Shown here one piece after another: positions 55,562 to 64,000 of a stretch of 64,000 bases of DNA. The translations under genes and the position numbers were made by a program. The stretch is taken from assembly GCA_018223435.1 (NCBI GenBank), contig JAGTTO010000001.1:2542001-2606000 (forward strand), written 5' to 3'. Under the pieces are notes generated by a model. That model was not told where the DNA came from. It did no database searches and was given only the letters and a program-made list of their open reading frames with translations. Source of the DNA: Lachnospiraceae bacterium Marseille-Q4251. Its GTDB lineage: Bacteria; Bacillota; Clostridia; Lachnospirales; Lachnospiraceae. The number at the start of each line of letters is the position of its first letter. Positions within the stretch are counted from its first letter, which is position 1.

Positions 55562-58168
55562 ATGAAACTGACAGACCTCAGAGTGAATCATGTGGAGGAA
55601 CCGCTGGGCTTTCAGCTGAAGCCCGTGAGTTTTTCCTGGGTGGTAACAGAGCCGGGGACAGCAAAAAAACAGAAAGCGGTAAGAATCCGTGTTTTTGAAA
55701 ATAAAGAGACAATTTTTGACAGCGGGTATGATGAGAAGGCGGACAACCGGGATTATCCGGCAGAGCTTTCCTTAAAGCCGAAAACCCGCTACACCTGGAG
55801 CGTGGAGGTGATGGCAGACAATGGCGAGACCGCCGAGGCAGAAAGCTGGTTTGAGACCGGAAAAATGGAAGAACCATGGACCGGAAAATGGATCACACCG
55901 GAGCTTGATCCGGCGATTCAGCCGATCCTTCGGAAAAAATTTACCGTGGACGGAGCGTCGGAGGCTTCCAGACTTTATATCTGTGGTCTGGGTGTCTATG
56001 AGGCTTATCTCAACGGGGAGAAAATCGGAAGCGAATATCTGGCGCCAGGCTATCACTCCTACGATTTCCATTTACAGGTCCAGACCTACGATGTGACCGG
56101 TCTTCTGAAAGAGGGCGAAAACACCCTGGAAGTCTGGCTCGGCGACGGCTGGTTTCGCGGAAGATTCGGTTTCGGAGAAGGCTTCCGGAATATTTACGGT
56201 GACAAAATTTATCTGATTGCCGAATTGTATCATGGAAAAGAACTGGCAGCAGCGACGGATTCCACCTGGGAAAGCCATCCCTCACCCATCGTAAAAAGCA
56301 GTATTTACGACGGTGAGACCTACGATGCCCGGCTGGAGGCAGAGCTGGAAACCGGTTGGAAGGGCGTACGGGAAGAAATTCCGAAGGACTGTGGTTCCCT
56401 GGCGGTGAAAGACCTTCCGAAGGAGCAGCAGATTGCGGAGGAGCAGCCGCTTCTCAACGACCGCTACAGTCTGCCGGTAGTGAAAAAAGAGGGCTTTTGT
56501 CCCATTGAAGTGATCCGAACACCGAAAAACGAGACGATTCTGGACTTTGGCCAGAACCTCACCGGCTGGGTAGAGTTTGATTCCACTCTGGCTGAGGGAG
56601 AGGAGATTATCTTAAGTGCGGCCGAGATCCTGCAGGATGGCTGCTTTTACCGGGAAAACTACCGGTCAGCCGTGGCGGAATACCATTTCATTTCCGATGG
56701 GAAGAAGCGCCATGTGAGACCTCATTTTACCTTCTATGGTTTCCGCTATATGAAGGTGGAATATGTGGATAAGAGTGGAAAACCTACCGAGAAACCCGAG
56801 GGCAGTGTGGATAACTTTACCGCCCATCATCTGCGGAGCGATTTTGACCAGACCGGATGCATTGAAACCGGTGTGAAAAAGGTCAACCAGCTGTTTCAGA
56901 ATGCCCTCTGGGGTCAGAAGGACAATTTCCTGGATGTTCCCACGGACTGCCCCCAGAGAGACGAGCGCCTTGGCTGGACCGGAGATGCCCAGATTTTCTC
57001 GGAGACAGCCTGCTACAATATGTATGTGCCGGCCTTTTACCGCAAATACCTTTGGGATATGCGGGCGGAGCAGAGCATCATCGGCGGTTCTGTGCCTCAT
57101 GTAGTGCCGAGACTGAAACGGGAATTTATCGAAGGCCATGGCTCCTGTGCCTGGGCGGATGTGGCCGTGGTGCTTCCTTGGAATGTCTACGTTCACTATG
57201 GTGACAAAACGCTCCTGGAGGAGTGCTATCCCGGCATGAAGGCCTGGGTGAACTGCATGCGGGAAAAAGAAGAGGCCTTAGGCGGAGCACATCTCATTAA
57301 GGACGGTTTCCACTTCGCGGACTGGCTGGCTCTTGACAATCCCGAGCCCGGTCCCTTCGGTGCGACGGACAATCTTTACATCGCCAGCGCCTACTATTAC
57401 TGGTGTGCGAAGCATGTTTCTCTGGCAGCAGGCGTCCTTGGAAAGACAGCGGAAGAGACCGAGTATGCGAAGCTGGCTGAAGCGGTTCTTCAGGCAGTCC
57501 GTGAAAAATATTTTGATGAAAATGGTCTTTGCAACTGCGGTACCCAGACGGGTTCAGCCCTGGCAATCATGTTTGGCCTGAATCCTTCTACGGAAACCCG
57601 GCAGGCAGAGGGCAACCTTCTGGCAAAACGGATCGCGGAGAACAACGGCCATCTCAGCACCGGCTTTGTGGGAACACCCATGCTCTGCCCGGCCCTTACC
57701 GAGACCGGACATGACAAGACCGCCATGGATCTTCTGCTGAATGAGGAGTATCCGGGCTGGCTCTACTGCGTCAATATGGGAGCGACTACTGTCTGGGAGC
57801 GCTGGAATTCCGTGAAACCGGACGGTCACATGAATCCAGAGGGCATGAACAGCCTGAACCATTACAGCTACGGAAGCATTGAGGCCTGGATGTACAAGAA
57901 GGTCTGCGGCCTGACAGCGACAGAACCCGGCTTTAAGAAGGCAGTGATCGAGCCCCATACGGATCCGAGACTTGGAAGTGTTTCCTGCGAGGTGGAGACA
58001 GCCGCAGGCGTCTATAAGACCGGATGGAAATATGAAGAAAACGGCAAAGTGAGCTTCTGCGCAGAGATTCCCTTTGATGCGGAGGCTGAGATCCGCCTTC
58101 CGGGCCAGGAACCGAAAATTGTTGGGGCAGGAAGCTACAATATGGAATTTACTCCGGAAAGAAGATGA
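55562..58168 (+). CDS. GH78 alpha-L-rhamnosidase
   Basis: An 868-residue cytoplasmic enzyme with the full GH78 layout: N-terminal Ig-like domain (LGFQLKPVSFSWVV start), jelly-roll domain (GLGVYEAYLNGEKIG, then WLGDGWFRGRFGF), an (alpha/alpha)6 barrel with the acidic signature DVPTDCPQRDERLGWTGDAQ (Asp467-Glu468 within it), TVWERWNS, and a C-terminal sandwich. It removes terminal alpha-L-rhamnose from pectin fragments or plant glycosides. AAGGAGGA precedes the ATG. It heads glycan locus 3; a shortened dispersed repeat lies between it and the next gene. Confidence 0.94.
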   Translation: MKLTDLRVNHVEEPLGFQLKPVSFSWVVTEPGTAKKQKAVRIRVFENKETIFDSGYDEKADNRDYPAELSLKPKTRYTWSVEVMADNGETAEAESWFETGKMEEPWTGKWITPELDPAIQPILRKKFTVDGASEASRLYICGLGVYEAYLNGEKIGSEYLAPGYHSYDFHLQVQTYDVTGLLKEGENTLEVWLGDGWFRGRFGFGEGFRNIYGDKIYLIAELYHGKELAAATDSTWESHPSPIVKSSIYDGETYDARLEAELETGWKGVREEIPKDCGSLAVKDLPKEQQIAEEQPLLNDRYSLPVVKKEGFCPIEVIRTPKNETILDFGQNLTGWVEFDSTLAEGEEIILSAAEILQDGCFYRENYRSAVAEYHFISDGKKRHVRPHFTFYGFRYMKVEYVDKSGKPTEKPEGSVDNFTAHHLRSDFDQTGCIETGVKKVNQLFQNALWGQKDNFLDVPTDCPQRDERLGWTGDAQIFSETACYNMYVPAFYRKYLWDMRAEQSIIGGSVPHVVPRLKREFIEGHGSCAWADVAVVLPWNVYVHYGDKTLLEECYPGMKAWVNCMREKEEALGGAHLIKDGFHFADWLALDNPEPGPFGATDNLYIASAYYYWCAKHVSLAAGVLGKTAEETEYAKLAEAVLQAVREKYFDENGLCNCGTQTGSALAIMFGLNPSTETRQAEGNLLAKRIAENNGHLSTGFVGTPMLCPALTETGHDKTAMDLLLNEEYPGWLYCVNMGATTVWERWNSVKPDGHMNPEGMNSLNHYSYGSIEAWMYKKVCGLTATEPGFKKAVIEPHTDPRLGSVSCEVETAAGVYKTGWKYEENGKVSFCAEIPFDAEAEIRLPGQEPKIVGAGSYNMEFTPERR

Positions 58169-58297
58169 TACTGTATGTAAAAGATTATTTTCGCACTTGC
58201 ATCATCACAAAAGTTGATATATGATTTTGAAAAGTAAAAAAAGCATCAACCTGACGTATGGCAAAGGTTTCTGATAGGGCAGTTCTGGTATATCAGA

Positions 58298-58367
58298 TTG
58301 AACGCAGATCGCGAAGCGACTGCGTTCATGAGCAAGTAGCGAAGCGGATTGCGAATGTCCGCTTTAC
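58298..58367 (+). repeat. Dispersed structured repeat, copy C (short form)
   Basis: 70 nt matching both ends of copies A and B but lacking the central 93 nt module. GAACGCAG-A-TCGC-GAA-GCGA-CTGCGTTC forms one hairpin here, and the 3' hairpin (AAGCGGA/TCCGCTT) is kept. The rest of 58169-58421 shows no gene. Confidence 0.9.
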
Positions 58368-58421
58368 TGAGGTACTTTACAGGATGATAGCAAGCACTGA
58401 CAGATATAAGGAGCGTAGAAA

Positions 58422-59516
58422 ATGAACCAGATCGCAAGATTTTATGTGGGAACATACAGCCGTCCATTGATTTTTGGAACAGGTGAAGTATTCGAAGGGA
58501 AAGGCAAAGGCATCCATACATACCTTTTTGATATGGAAAAAGGAACTCTGATGGAGGAGGGAGCCCCGACAGAAACTGCCAATCCTTCTTTTGTCAGCCT
58601 TTCCGCAGATAAAGAGCTTCTCTATGCCGTCAACGAGCTGACGACGTTTGAAGGAAAAAAGGGCGGTGCGCTCAATATCTATCGCCGGGAGAAAAATGGA
58701 GAACTGACATTACTTTCTCAGAAAGCCACCGGTGGCGAAGATCCCTGCCATGTGGTGACAGACCGGGAGAGAAAAATGGTACTGGTATCCAACTATTCCG
58801 GTGGAAGTTTGGCAGTCTGGCCCCTGGACAAAGACGGAGCGCCGGTGGGAGAAACTCAGGTGATTCAGCATACGGGAAAAGGCAAAAATCCTGTTCGCCA
58901 GGAAGGCCCTCATGTTCATTCGATCACCCTCACGCGGGATGAAAAATTTGCAGTGACGGCGGATCTTGGCCTGGATGAGCTCGTGCTCTATCCTGTGGAC
59001 AAGAAGCAGGGCCGCTTGAAAGAAGCAGAAAAAATCATCTTCCCTACGGGAGAGGAGACGGGGCCGAGGCTTACCCTTTTTAATCGGAAGGGAGACCGCT
59101 GCTATGTAGCCTGCGAGCTCAGCTGCGAGGTGCTGGTTTTATCTTATGAAAATGGAAACTTTACGCTTCTTCAGACTCTCTCCACACTGAAAAATGGCTG
59201 GTCCCCGGAGAATACCGCCGCGGATATCCACCTTTCCAAGGATGAAAAATTCCTCTATGTCTCCAGCCGGGGCGAGGATACAATCGCCGTTTATCAGGTA
59301 CAGGAGGACGGTCTGCTCTCCCTGGTGGAGATTGTCCCTGCCGGGGTGAAGACTCCGCGGAACTTTGCCATTGACCCCAGCGGCAAATGGCTGCTGGCCG
59401 GAGGGCAGAACAGTGACACGGTGGCCGTCCATGCCGTCGATCCGGAGACCGGAAAACTGACTCTGACCGGGACTTTTGAGGTGCCGACACCGGTGTGTCT
59501 CTGCTTTGAGCCATGA
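58422..59516 (+). CDS. Lactonase-fold protein (6-phosphogluconolactonase Pgl/YkgB-like seven-bladed propeller)
   Basis: A 364-residue cytoplasmic beta-propeller of the Lactonase family: FYVGTYSRPL start, blade motifs such as NPSFVSLSADKELLYAVNE, GPHVHSITLTRDEKFAVTADLG, AADIHLSKDEKFLYVSSRG and the last-blade FAIDPSGKWLLAGGQNSDTV. Characterised relatives hydrolyse 6-phosphogluconolactone. The context, between a rhamnosidase and a sensor kinase, also allows a sugar-lactone of uronate or rhamnose catabolism. It overlaps the kinase gene start by 4 nt, which is an unusual partner for a YesM protein. AAGGAG lies upstream. Confidence 0.85.
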   Translation: MNQIARFYVGTYSRPLIFGTGEVFEGKGKGIHTYLFDMEKGTLMEEGAPTETANPSFVSLSADKELLYAVNELTTFEGKKGGALNIYRREKNGELTLLSQKATGGEDPCHVVTDRERKMVLVSNYSGGSLAVWPLDKDGAPVGETQVIQHTGKGKNPVRQEGPHVHSITLTRDEKFAVTADLGLDELVLYPVDKKQGRLKEAEKIIFPTGEETGPRLTLFNRKGDRCYVACELSCEVLVLSYENGNFTLLQTLSTLKNGWSPENTAADIHLSKDEKFLYVSSRGEDTIAVYQVQEDGLLSLVEIVPAGVKTPRNFAIDPSGKWLLAGGQNSDTVAVHAVDPETGKLTLTGTFEVPTPVCLCFEP

Positions 59517-61198
59517 CGGAGGAGAAGAAAGCCCCGGAAATCTGGGCAAAGGTGAAAGGCTTCTGTTCTCATTTCATCCAGTCCATCTCCACGAAGGTCC
59601 TTCTTCTGATGCTGCTACTCATTCTGCCCTTTAATTTTCTGGCAATCTGGCTCAGCGAGCGGACGATGAGCACTCTGATTGAACAGGCGCGGGTGTCTGT
59701 GCAGAACTCGATGAATACTTATCTCACCAACCTGGATTATAAGATGGAAACAACGGCAAAACTTCTCTACAATCTTCGCTATAATGATATTTATGGATTA
59801 ACGGTAATCAAGCAGGCCGGAGATGAGAAATATGCAGGGGAAAAGGTAAAATTTTATTATTCTCAGAAGAATTATTATGATACCACCAATGTGACAGATG
59901 CTTGGTTTATTTATCTGAAGAAACTGGACGATGTCATTACCTGGGACGGTGCCTTTCACTCCAGGAAAGACGATGAGGTTTACATCCGGGAACAGGAAGA
60001 GGGGGAGGTCGCTGGCGGCTGGACTTTAGCCACGATCAAAGACCGGGAGGCTGCAAGGCTTTTTATCGATTCCGGAACGGTCACTTACGGCGGCTGGATC
60101 TACCTGGATACGCTGCTGGATGATCTGAAGAAAGACCTGGATTACGAATCCATCGAGCTGAGTTTTTCGGATGCGGAGAAAAAAGAGGCGGCAAAGGATG
60201 AGCTGGTGGTCTCTTCCTATTGTAAGAGAGGCCGCTTTTTCCTCAATGCCGTTCTTTCCCAGAATGAGGTAACTGGAAAAATTGAGGCAGTCTACGGAAT
60301 CATGCATGCCTTCAGTATTGTGGCCTTTCTCCTGATTCCGATTCTCTATGCGCTGATCCAGCATCTCCTTCTCCATCCCTTACGGGTCCTGAATCAGGCC
60401 CAGAAGCGCCTTCGAAACGGCGATCTGGACTGCCGTATTACAGAGAAGGCCAACTCGATCGAGTATGAACATTCCTTCCAGTCCTTCAATAAGATGGCAG
60501 ATCGAATACAGGATCTGAAGATTGAAGTCTATGAGAAGGAGCTGGACCGGAAACAGATGGAGCTTTCCAATCTTCAGCTGCAGATCCGCCCCCATTTTCT
60601 CCTGAATACATTCAATCTGATTTACACGCTGGCTCAGAGGGGACAGGAAAAAGATGTGCAGCAGGTGATCCTTTACCTCTCCGACTACTTCCGTTATCTT
60701 TTCCGGAGCGGCCGGAATCTGGAAATTTTCGAGAAGGAACAGCATCTGATCGAGGCTTATATCGGAACGGCAAAGGTTCGTTATCCTGGAGCTATTGAGG
60801 CCGATTATGAATATGATCCGGAAATCGCTTTTGTCCGGGTGCCGCCGCTGCTCCTCCACAATTTCGTGGAAAATATTGTAAAATATGCCATAAGTCCGGG
60901 CAAAGTGACCAACATCTCGATTGTGGGCCAGTACGAGGACGGAATGGTCAGTTTTATGATTATGGATGACGGAGGTGGAATGACGGAAGAACAGGTGGAG
61001 GAACTGGATCGGTCCATGCGGGAGCCGAGGAAAGACGGGCTCCATATCGGTTACGCCAATTCCCTGAAACGCCTGCGGTATTCCTATGGAGAGAAAGCAG
61101 ATATTGAGATCAGCTCAGAACCGGGAGAGGGGGTCTGCGTGACCGTCACCTTCCCCTATGATCTGGAGGAAGAAAATGAACCTTTTGATAGTGAATGA
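59513..61198 (+). CDS. YesM-type sensor histidine kinase (locus 3)
   Basis: A 561-residue membrane kinase. First helix about residues 26-49, extracellular sensor of about 210 residues, second helix about 262-285, HAMP-like linker, His_kinase domain with His361 (LQIRPHFLLN) and a HATPase (NFVENIVKYA, then MDDGGGMTEEQ). Its start overlaps the lactonase stop (ATGA) and its end overlaps the regulator gene by 23 nt, so three proteins are translationally linked. The stimulus is probably a rhamnose-containing oligosaccharide, inferred only from the neighbouring GH78. Confidence 0.92.
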   Translation: MTEEKKAPEIWAKVKGFCSHFIQSISTKVLLLMLLLILPFNFLAIWLSERTMSTLIEQARVSVQNSMNTYLTNLDYKMETTAKLLYNLRYNDIYGLTVIKQAGDEKYAGEKVKFYYSQKNYYDTTNVTDAWFIYLKKLDDVITWDGAFHSRKDDEVYIREQEEGEVAGGWTLATIKDREAARLFIDSGTVTYGGWIYLDTLLDDLKKDLDYESIELSFSDAEKKEAAKDELVVSSYCKRGRFFLNAVLSQNEVTGKIEAVYGIMHAFSIVAFLLIPILYALIQHLLLHPLRVLNQAQKRLRNGDLDCRITEKANSIEYEHSFQSFNKMADRIQDLKIEVYEKELDRKQMELSNLQLQIRPHFLLNTFNLIYTLAQRGQEKDVQQVILYLSDYFRYLFRSGRNLEIFEKEQHLIEAYIGTAKVRYPGAIEADYEYDPEIAFVRVPPLLLHNFVENIVKYAISPGKVTNISIVGQYEDGMVSFMIMDDGGGMTEEQVEELDRSMREPRKDGLHIGYANSLKRLRYSYGEKADIEISSEPGEGVCVTVTFPYDLEEENEPFDSE

Positions 61199-61988
61199 TG
61201 AACAGCTGATAGCGGAGACCATGAAAAAAGATATGGACTGGGCCTCCTACGGCATCAGCGAAGTCTATACCGCCTACGATACGGAGGCAGCCAGAGCATG
61301 TATTGCGGAGCATCCGGTGGATATCCTTCTCTGCGATATCGAGATGCCGGGAGAAAACGGCCTGGGGCTTCTCCGCTGGGTGCGGGAGCAGGAAAAAGAG
61401 ATCGAGTGCATTTTTCTCACCTGCCATGCGAAGTTTGCCTATGCTCAGGAGGCGATCATCCTGGGCTGTCAGGATTATATTCTGATCCCGGCGCGGTACG
61501 AGGATATCGGAGAAAAGATCCGCAAAGTCGTGGATCGAATCCGGGGAAAAAGAGATACTGCCCGGTATGAGGAATACGGAAGGCAGCTTTTTCAGGAAAA
61601 AATTCATGAAGGGGAAGCTTCAGAGAGCCCTCAGAGAAGGGTTCAGCCCGAGGAAACCGCCGAGGAGGTTTGCCGATATATTTTAAAGGAGCTGAAAAAC
61701 AGCGAGCTCAATGTGGAGCGCATCGCGGAAGAGTTCCATTTTCACCCGGCCTACTTAAACCGCCTCTTTAAAAAGGAAAAAGGCGTGTCGGTGGGACAGT
61801 TTCTCATCAATGAGCGGATGAAGCTGGCGGGAGCCATTCTGGAGACCGGCCAGTACAACGCCAACGAGACGGCGGAAAAGGTGGGATACTCCCATTACAC
61901 GAATTTTTACAACATGTTCAAAAAATACTATGGGATGTCCCCTGCGAAATATCAGGAAGATTTCCTGAAAACAAAGAAGCAAAGTTGA
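61176..61988 (+). CDS. YesN-type response regulator, receiver plus AraC HTH (locus 3)
   Basis: A 270-residue protein. The receiver begins MNLLIVNDEQL, so one of the usual two acidic residues is Asn-Asp here; the phospho-acceptor Asp is in ILLCDIEMPG. In the segment aligned with the usual conserved Lys-Pro the sequence reads ILIPARY, so the switch lysine seems to be missing. The C-terminal AraC domain ends YGMSPAKYQEDF. GGAGGA before 61176 supports this start over 61158. It probably activates the operon at 62147, perhaps with altered phosphorylation dependence. Confidence 0.9.
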   Translation: MNLLIVNDEQLIAETMKKDMDWASYGISEVYTAYDTEAARACIAEHPVDILLCDIEMPGENGLGLLRWVREQEKEIECIFLTCHAKFAYAQEAIILGCQDYILIPARYEDIGEKIRKVVDRIRGKRDTARYEEYGRQLFQEKIHEGEASESPQRRVQPEETAEEVCRYILKELKNSELNVERIAEEFHFHPAYLNRLFKKEKGVSVGQFLINERMKLAGAILETGQYNANETAEKVGYSHYTNFYNMFKKYYGMSPAKYQEDFLKTKKQS

Positions 61989-61997
61989 AAAATGAGG

Positions 61998-62027
61998 TCC
62001 CGGAGCAGAAAGGTTCCGGGATTTTTT
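61998..62027 (+). terminator. Rho-independent terminator after the locus 3 response regulator
   Basis: TCCCGGA pairs with TCCGGGA and is followed by TTTTTT. The following 120 nt contain short GTTCGG-like repeats and a -10 like TAAAAT (62094-62099), the likely promoter of the binding-protein gene. Confidence 0.85.
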
Positions 62028-62146
62028 ATGGAAATGTTCGGAATCGTAAAGTTCAGGTTATGTTTCGTGATGGAAAAATAACAGAAAAGCAGATAAAATA
62101 AAAACATCCAAAAAACGTGTACCAAACAAAACAGGAGGTAACAGTA

Positions 62147-63664
62147 ATGAAAAAGAAATACGCAGCAATTCTTTTGAGCGCAGTAACAGCAGTTTCAGGT
62201 ATGGGCGGCGTTCTTCCGGTAAGCGCAGCAGAAGACGGCGAGATCACTGAGATCGTATGGCAGTGGCCCTCTCTTGGAAGTACCGGTTCTGGTTTTCAGG
62301 CAGTTGAAGATGCTCTGAATGCTATGACCGAGCCGGATATCGGCGTACATATCACTCTGGAACCGGTAACTTTCTCCGAATTGGCAAATGAGACGGTTCT
62401 GACCGTATCCAGCGGAGAGCAGCTCGACCTTTGCCTCTCTGTAGGAACCGGTGTCGGTAATCTGGTGAGTAGCGGCCTGATTGAGCCTCTGGATGACTAT
62501 ATTGATAACGAAGGAAAAGATATTAAAGAGAAATGTGGTTCTGCATTAAGTGGCGGCTATTACGGAGGAACACTTTACGGACTGCCCAATGCTTACGTTC
62601 AGGGTGAATCTTATGGCTATCTTGCAAGAACGGATCTTCTGGAGAAATATGGAATTACGATCGATGAGAACAAACTCTATACCATGGATGAATTTACAGA
62701 AATTTTCCAGAAGGTAAAAGATGGAGAAGGAGAAAACTTTTTCTGCCTGATTCCTGAGGCTACCAGTGAAGAACCCTTAAGTCGAAATGCTTTTGAGTAT
62801 GATAAGCTGGGATCCACCACCGCTTCCGGTGTTCTGATGTTGGATCAGGATTTCACAAACATGACCATTTCCAATATGTATGAGACAGATGAGTATGCCA
62901 ATTTCGCACAGCTGATGTATGACTGGGCTCAGGCCGGCTTCATCTCCAAGGACGCAGCTACCAGCACAGAGGACAGAAACACGCTTCTGCAGGGAGGCAA
63001 TTATTTGGGATACTTCGGTTGGAGCACTCCAGGAGGTGAAGAGGCTACCGAGGCCGCAGTAGGTATGGATCTGACCGTCATTCCTGTTCTTGAAGGTTAT
63101 ACCGCAGGCGACCGTTTCCAGAACATCCTCTGGAGCGTGCCCATCACCTCTGCAAACCCGGCAAAAGCTGTGGAAGCTCTGAACTATATCTACGCTCATG
63201 ACGAGGCTGCATGGCTCCTTCAGTATGGTATTGAGGGTCAGGACTACGAAGTAATCGAGAAAACAGATGCAGGAACCAAGATCAAATATCTGTCTGACAA
63301 CCCCCAGACGCTTCCGTATTACCAGCTCTTCGGCGTATACGGTGACAGACTGGCATGGCCGGTAATGGACCCGACCCCGATTGATATGAACCAGACCATC
63401 AGAGAGTTCAGTGACAGCATTCCGGATTCCAGAAAATCCCCGGCACTGGGCTACTGCTTCATCAACGACAACGTATCTGCTGAGTATTCCGCAGTATCCG
63501 CAGTCATCCAGCAGTACATCCCGAGCGTGAACTGCGGTACCGTTGATCCGGCTACTAACCTGGCAGACTTCCAGAGCGCTCTGAAAGCAGCAGGTATCGA
63601 TACCGTCATCGAAGAAAACCAGAAACAGCTGGATGACTGGGCAGCAAGTCAGGCAGCTGAGTAA
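62147..63664 (+). CDS. Extracellular sugar-binding protein of an LplA-like ABC transporter (locus 3)
   Basis: A 505-residue type 1 binding protein. The Sec leader is probably cut after VSA (before AED), with no lipobox cysteine. Its C-terminus (SPALGYCFINDNVSAEYSAV, then DPATNLADFQSALKAAGIDT and ENQKQLDDW) matches the LplA/DUF3502-like pattern, and it resembles the locus 1 protein at 6682 throughout. The start at 62147 has AGGAGG upstream; an ATG at 62117 does not. A stem-loop and a permease gene follow, as in the other loci. Confidence 0.92.
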   Translation: MKKKYAAILLSAVTAVSGMGGVLPVSAAEDGEITEIVWQWPSLGSTGSGFQAVEDALNAMTEPDIGVHITLEPVTFSELANETVLTVSSGEQLDLCLSVGTGVGNLVSSGLIEPLDDYIDNEGKDIKEKCGSALSGGYYGGTLYGLPNAYVQGESYGYLARTDLLEKYGITIDENKLYTMDEFTEIFQKVKDGEGENFFCLIPEATSEEPLSRNAFEYDKLGSTTASGVLMLDQDFTNMTISNMYETDEYANFAQLMYDWAQAGFISKDAATSTEDRNTLLQGGNYLGYFGWSTPGGEEATEAAVGMDLTVIPVLEGYTAGDRFQNILWSVPITSANPAKAVEALNYIYAHDEAAWLLQYGIEGQDYEVIEKTDAGTKIKYLSDNPQTLPYYQLFGVYGDRLAWPVMDPTPIDMNQTIREFSDSIPDSRKSPALGYCFINDNVSAEYSAVSAVIQQYIPSVNCGTVDPATNLADFQSALKAAGIDTVIEENQKQLDDWAASQAAE

Positions 63665-63687
63665 AGCAGGAAAAGACAGAAACTTTC

Positions 63688-63713
63688 GGAGCCGGAGATT
63701 TTTTCTCCGGCTC
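63688..63713 (+). other. Stem-loop between binding-protein and permease genes (locus 3)
   Basis: GAGCCGGAG, a T-rich loop, then CTCCGGCTC. There is no trailing T-run, so it is probably a 3' stabiliser or weak attenuator. Confidence 0.6.
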
Positions 63714-63735
63714 TATCAGAAACAGGAGGAACACA

Positions 63736-64000
63736 ATGAGTAAGAAACGGGCAAAAAAGAAAATTTCCTGGAAACGGATCTGGCCTTTTTATCTGATGGC
63801 ACTACCGGGATTTCTGTATATGCTGATCAACAACTACATTCCTATGTTCGGAATTTCCATCGCTTTCAAAAAGCTGAATTTCCGCGAGGGAATCTGGGGA
63901 AGTCCCTGGGTAGGCTTTAAAAACTTCAAATTCCTTTTTGCATCCGCGGATGCCTGGATCATCACCCGGAACACGATTCTTTACAATGTGGCCTTTTTCA
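63736..64000 (+). CDS. ABC transporter permease, LplB type, N-terminal part (runs off window)
   Basis: The 88 visible codons closely resemble the locus 1 permease at 8390 (PFYLMALPGFLYMLINNYIP, then MFGISIAFKKLNF). AGGAGGA lies 6 nt before the ATG. The gene continues beyond the window; its EAA loop is not yet reached. Confidence 0.9.
   Translation, partial: MSKKRAKKKISWKRIWPFYLMALPGFLYMLINNYIPMFGISIAFKKLNFREGIWGSPWVGFKNFKFLFASADAWIITRNTILYNVAFF

Overview
The window comes from the chromosome of a gut-type, low-to-mid GC Gram-positive bacterium, most likely a Lachnospiraceae (Clostridium cluster XIVa) member. The 16S rRNA reads as this group. The content also fits: repeated YesM/YesN two-component systems beside LplABC-type sugar ABC transporters, intracellular glycoside hydrolases, AGGAGG ribosome binding sites, and surface proteins ending in Big_2-like domains. 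I do not name a genus.

Layout. 1-2.7 kb: the 3' part of an FtsX-type permease with a long coiled coil. 2.8-17.4 kb: glycan locus 1, with a divergent AraC regulator, a YesM/YesN pair, a binding protein, two permeases, a GH106-like enzyme, a GH3 enzyme and a GH120 beta-xylosidase. 17.5-19.1 kb: an RsmF-type rRNA methyltransferase. 19.1-24.7 kb: an rRNA operon in the order 16S-5S-23S, then tRNA-Pro(CGG). 24.8-32.9 kb: glycan locus 2, with YesN, YesM, binding protein, two permeases, a wrecked GH43/CBM6 gene and a GH1 beta-glucosidase. 33-34.3 kb: a decayed OmpR/histidine kinase pair cut off by a tandem array with an exact 53 bp period. 34.5-44.8 kb: a LacI-controlled divergon. One arm is aldo/keto reductase, class II aldolase, PfkB kinase and MFS transporter; the other is a sugar ABC transporter, the LacI regulator and a sucrose-phosphorylase-like GH13 enzyme. 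44.8-45.8 kb: a GH29 fucosidase. 45.9-48.4 kb: an XRE regulator and a Ser/Thr kinase with a leucine-rich-repeat exterior. 48.6-55.2 kb: a giant secreted repeat protein interrupted by one amber codon. 55.6-64 kb: glycan locus 3, with a GH78 rhamnosidase, a lactonase-fold protein, YesM, YesN, a binding protein and the start of a permease.

How the parts work together. Each glycan locus appears to sense an extracellular sugar through a YesM kinase and a YesN/AraC regulator. Oligosaccharide is then imported by a binding protein with two permeases; no dedicated ATPase is encoded, so a shared MsmX-type ATPase is inferred. Breakdown is in the cytoplasm, since none of the hydrolases shows a signal peptide. 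All four binding proteins have Sec-type leaders without a lipobox cysteine, which is unexpected for a Gram-positive.

Most notable items: a modular structured repeat present three times between carbohydrate genes; the 53 bp phased array at a truncated kinase; the single TAG inside a 41-residue tandem repeat of the giant protein; an inverted remnant of the tRNA-Pro 3' end around a terminator; the shared LacI operators of a possible phosphorolytic ketoside pathway; and the XRE/LRR-kinase unit facing the giant surface protein.
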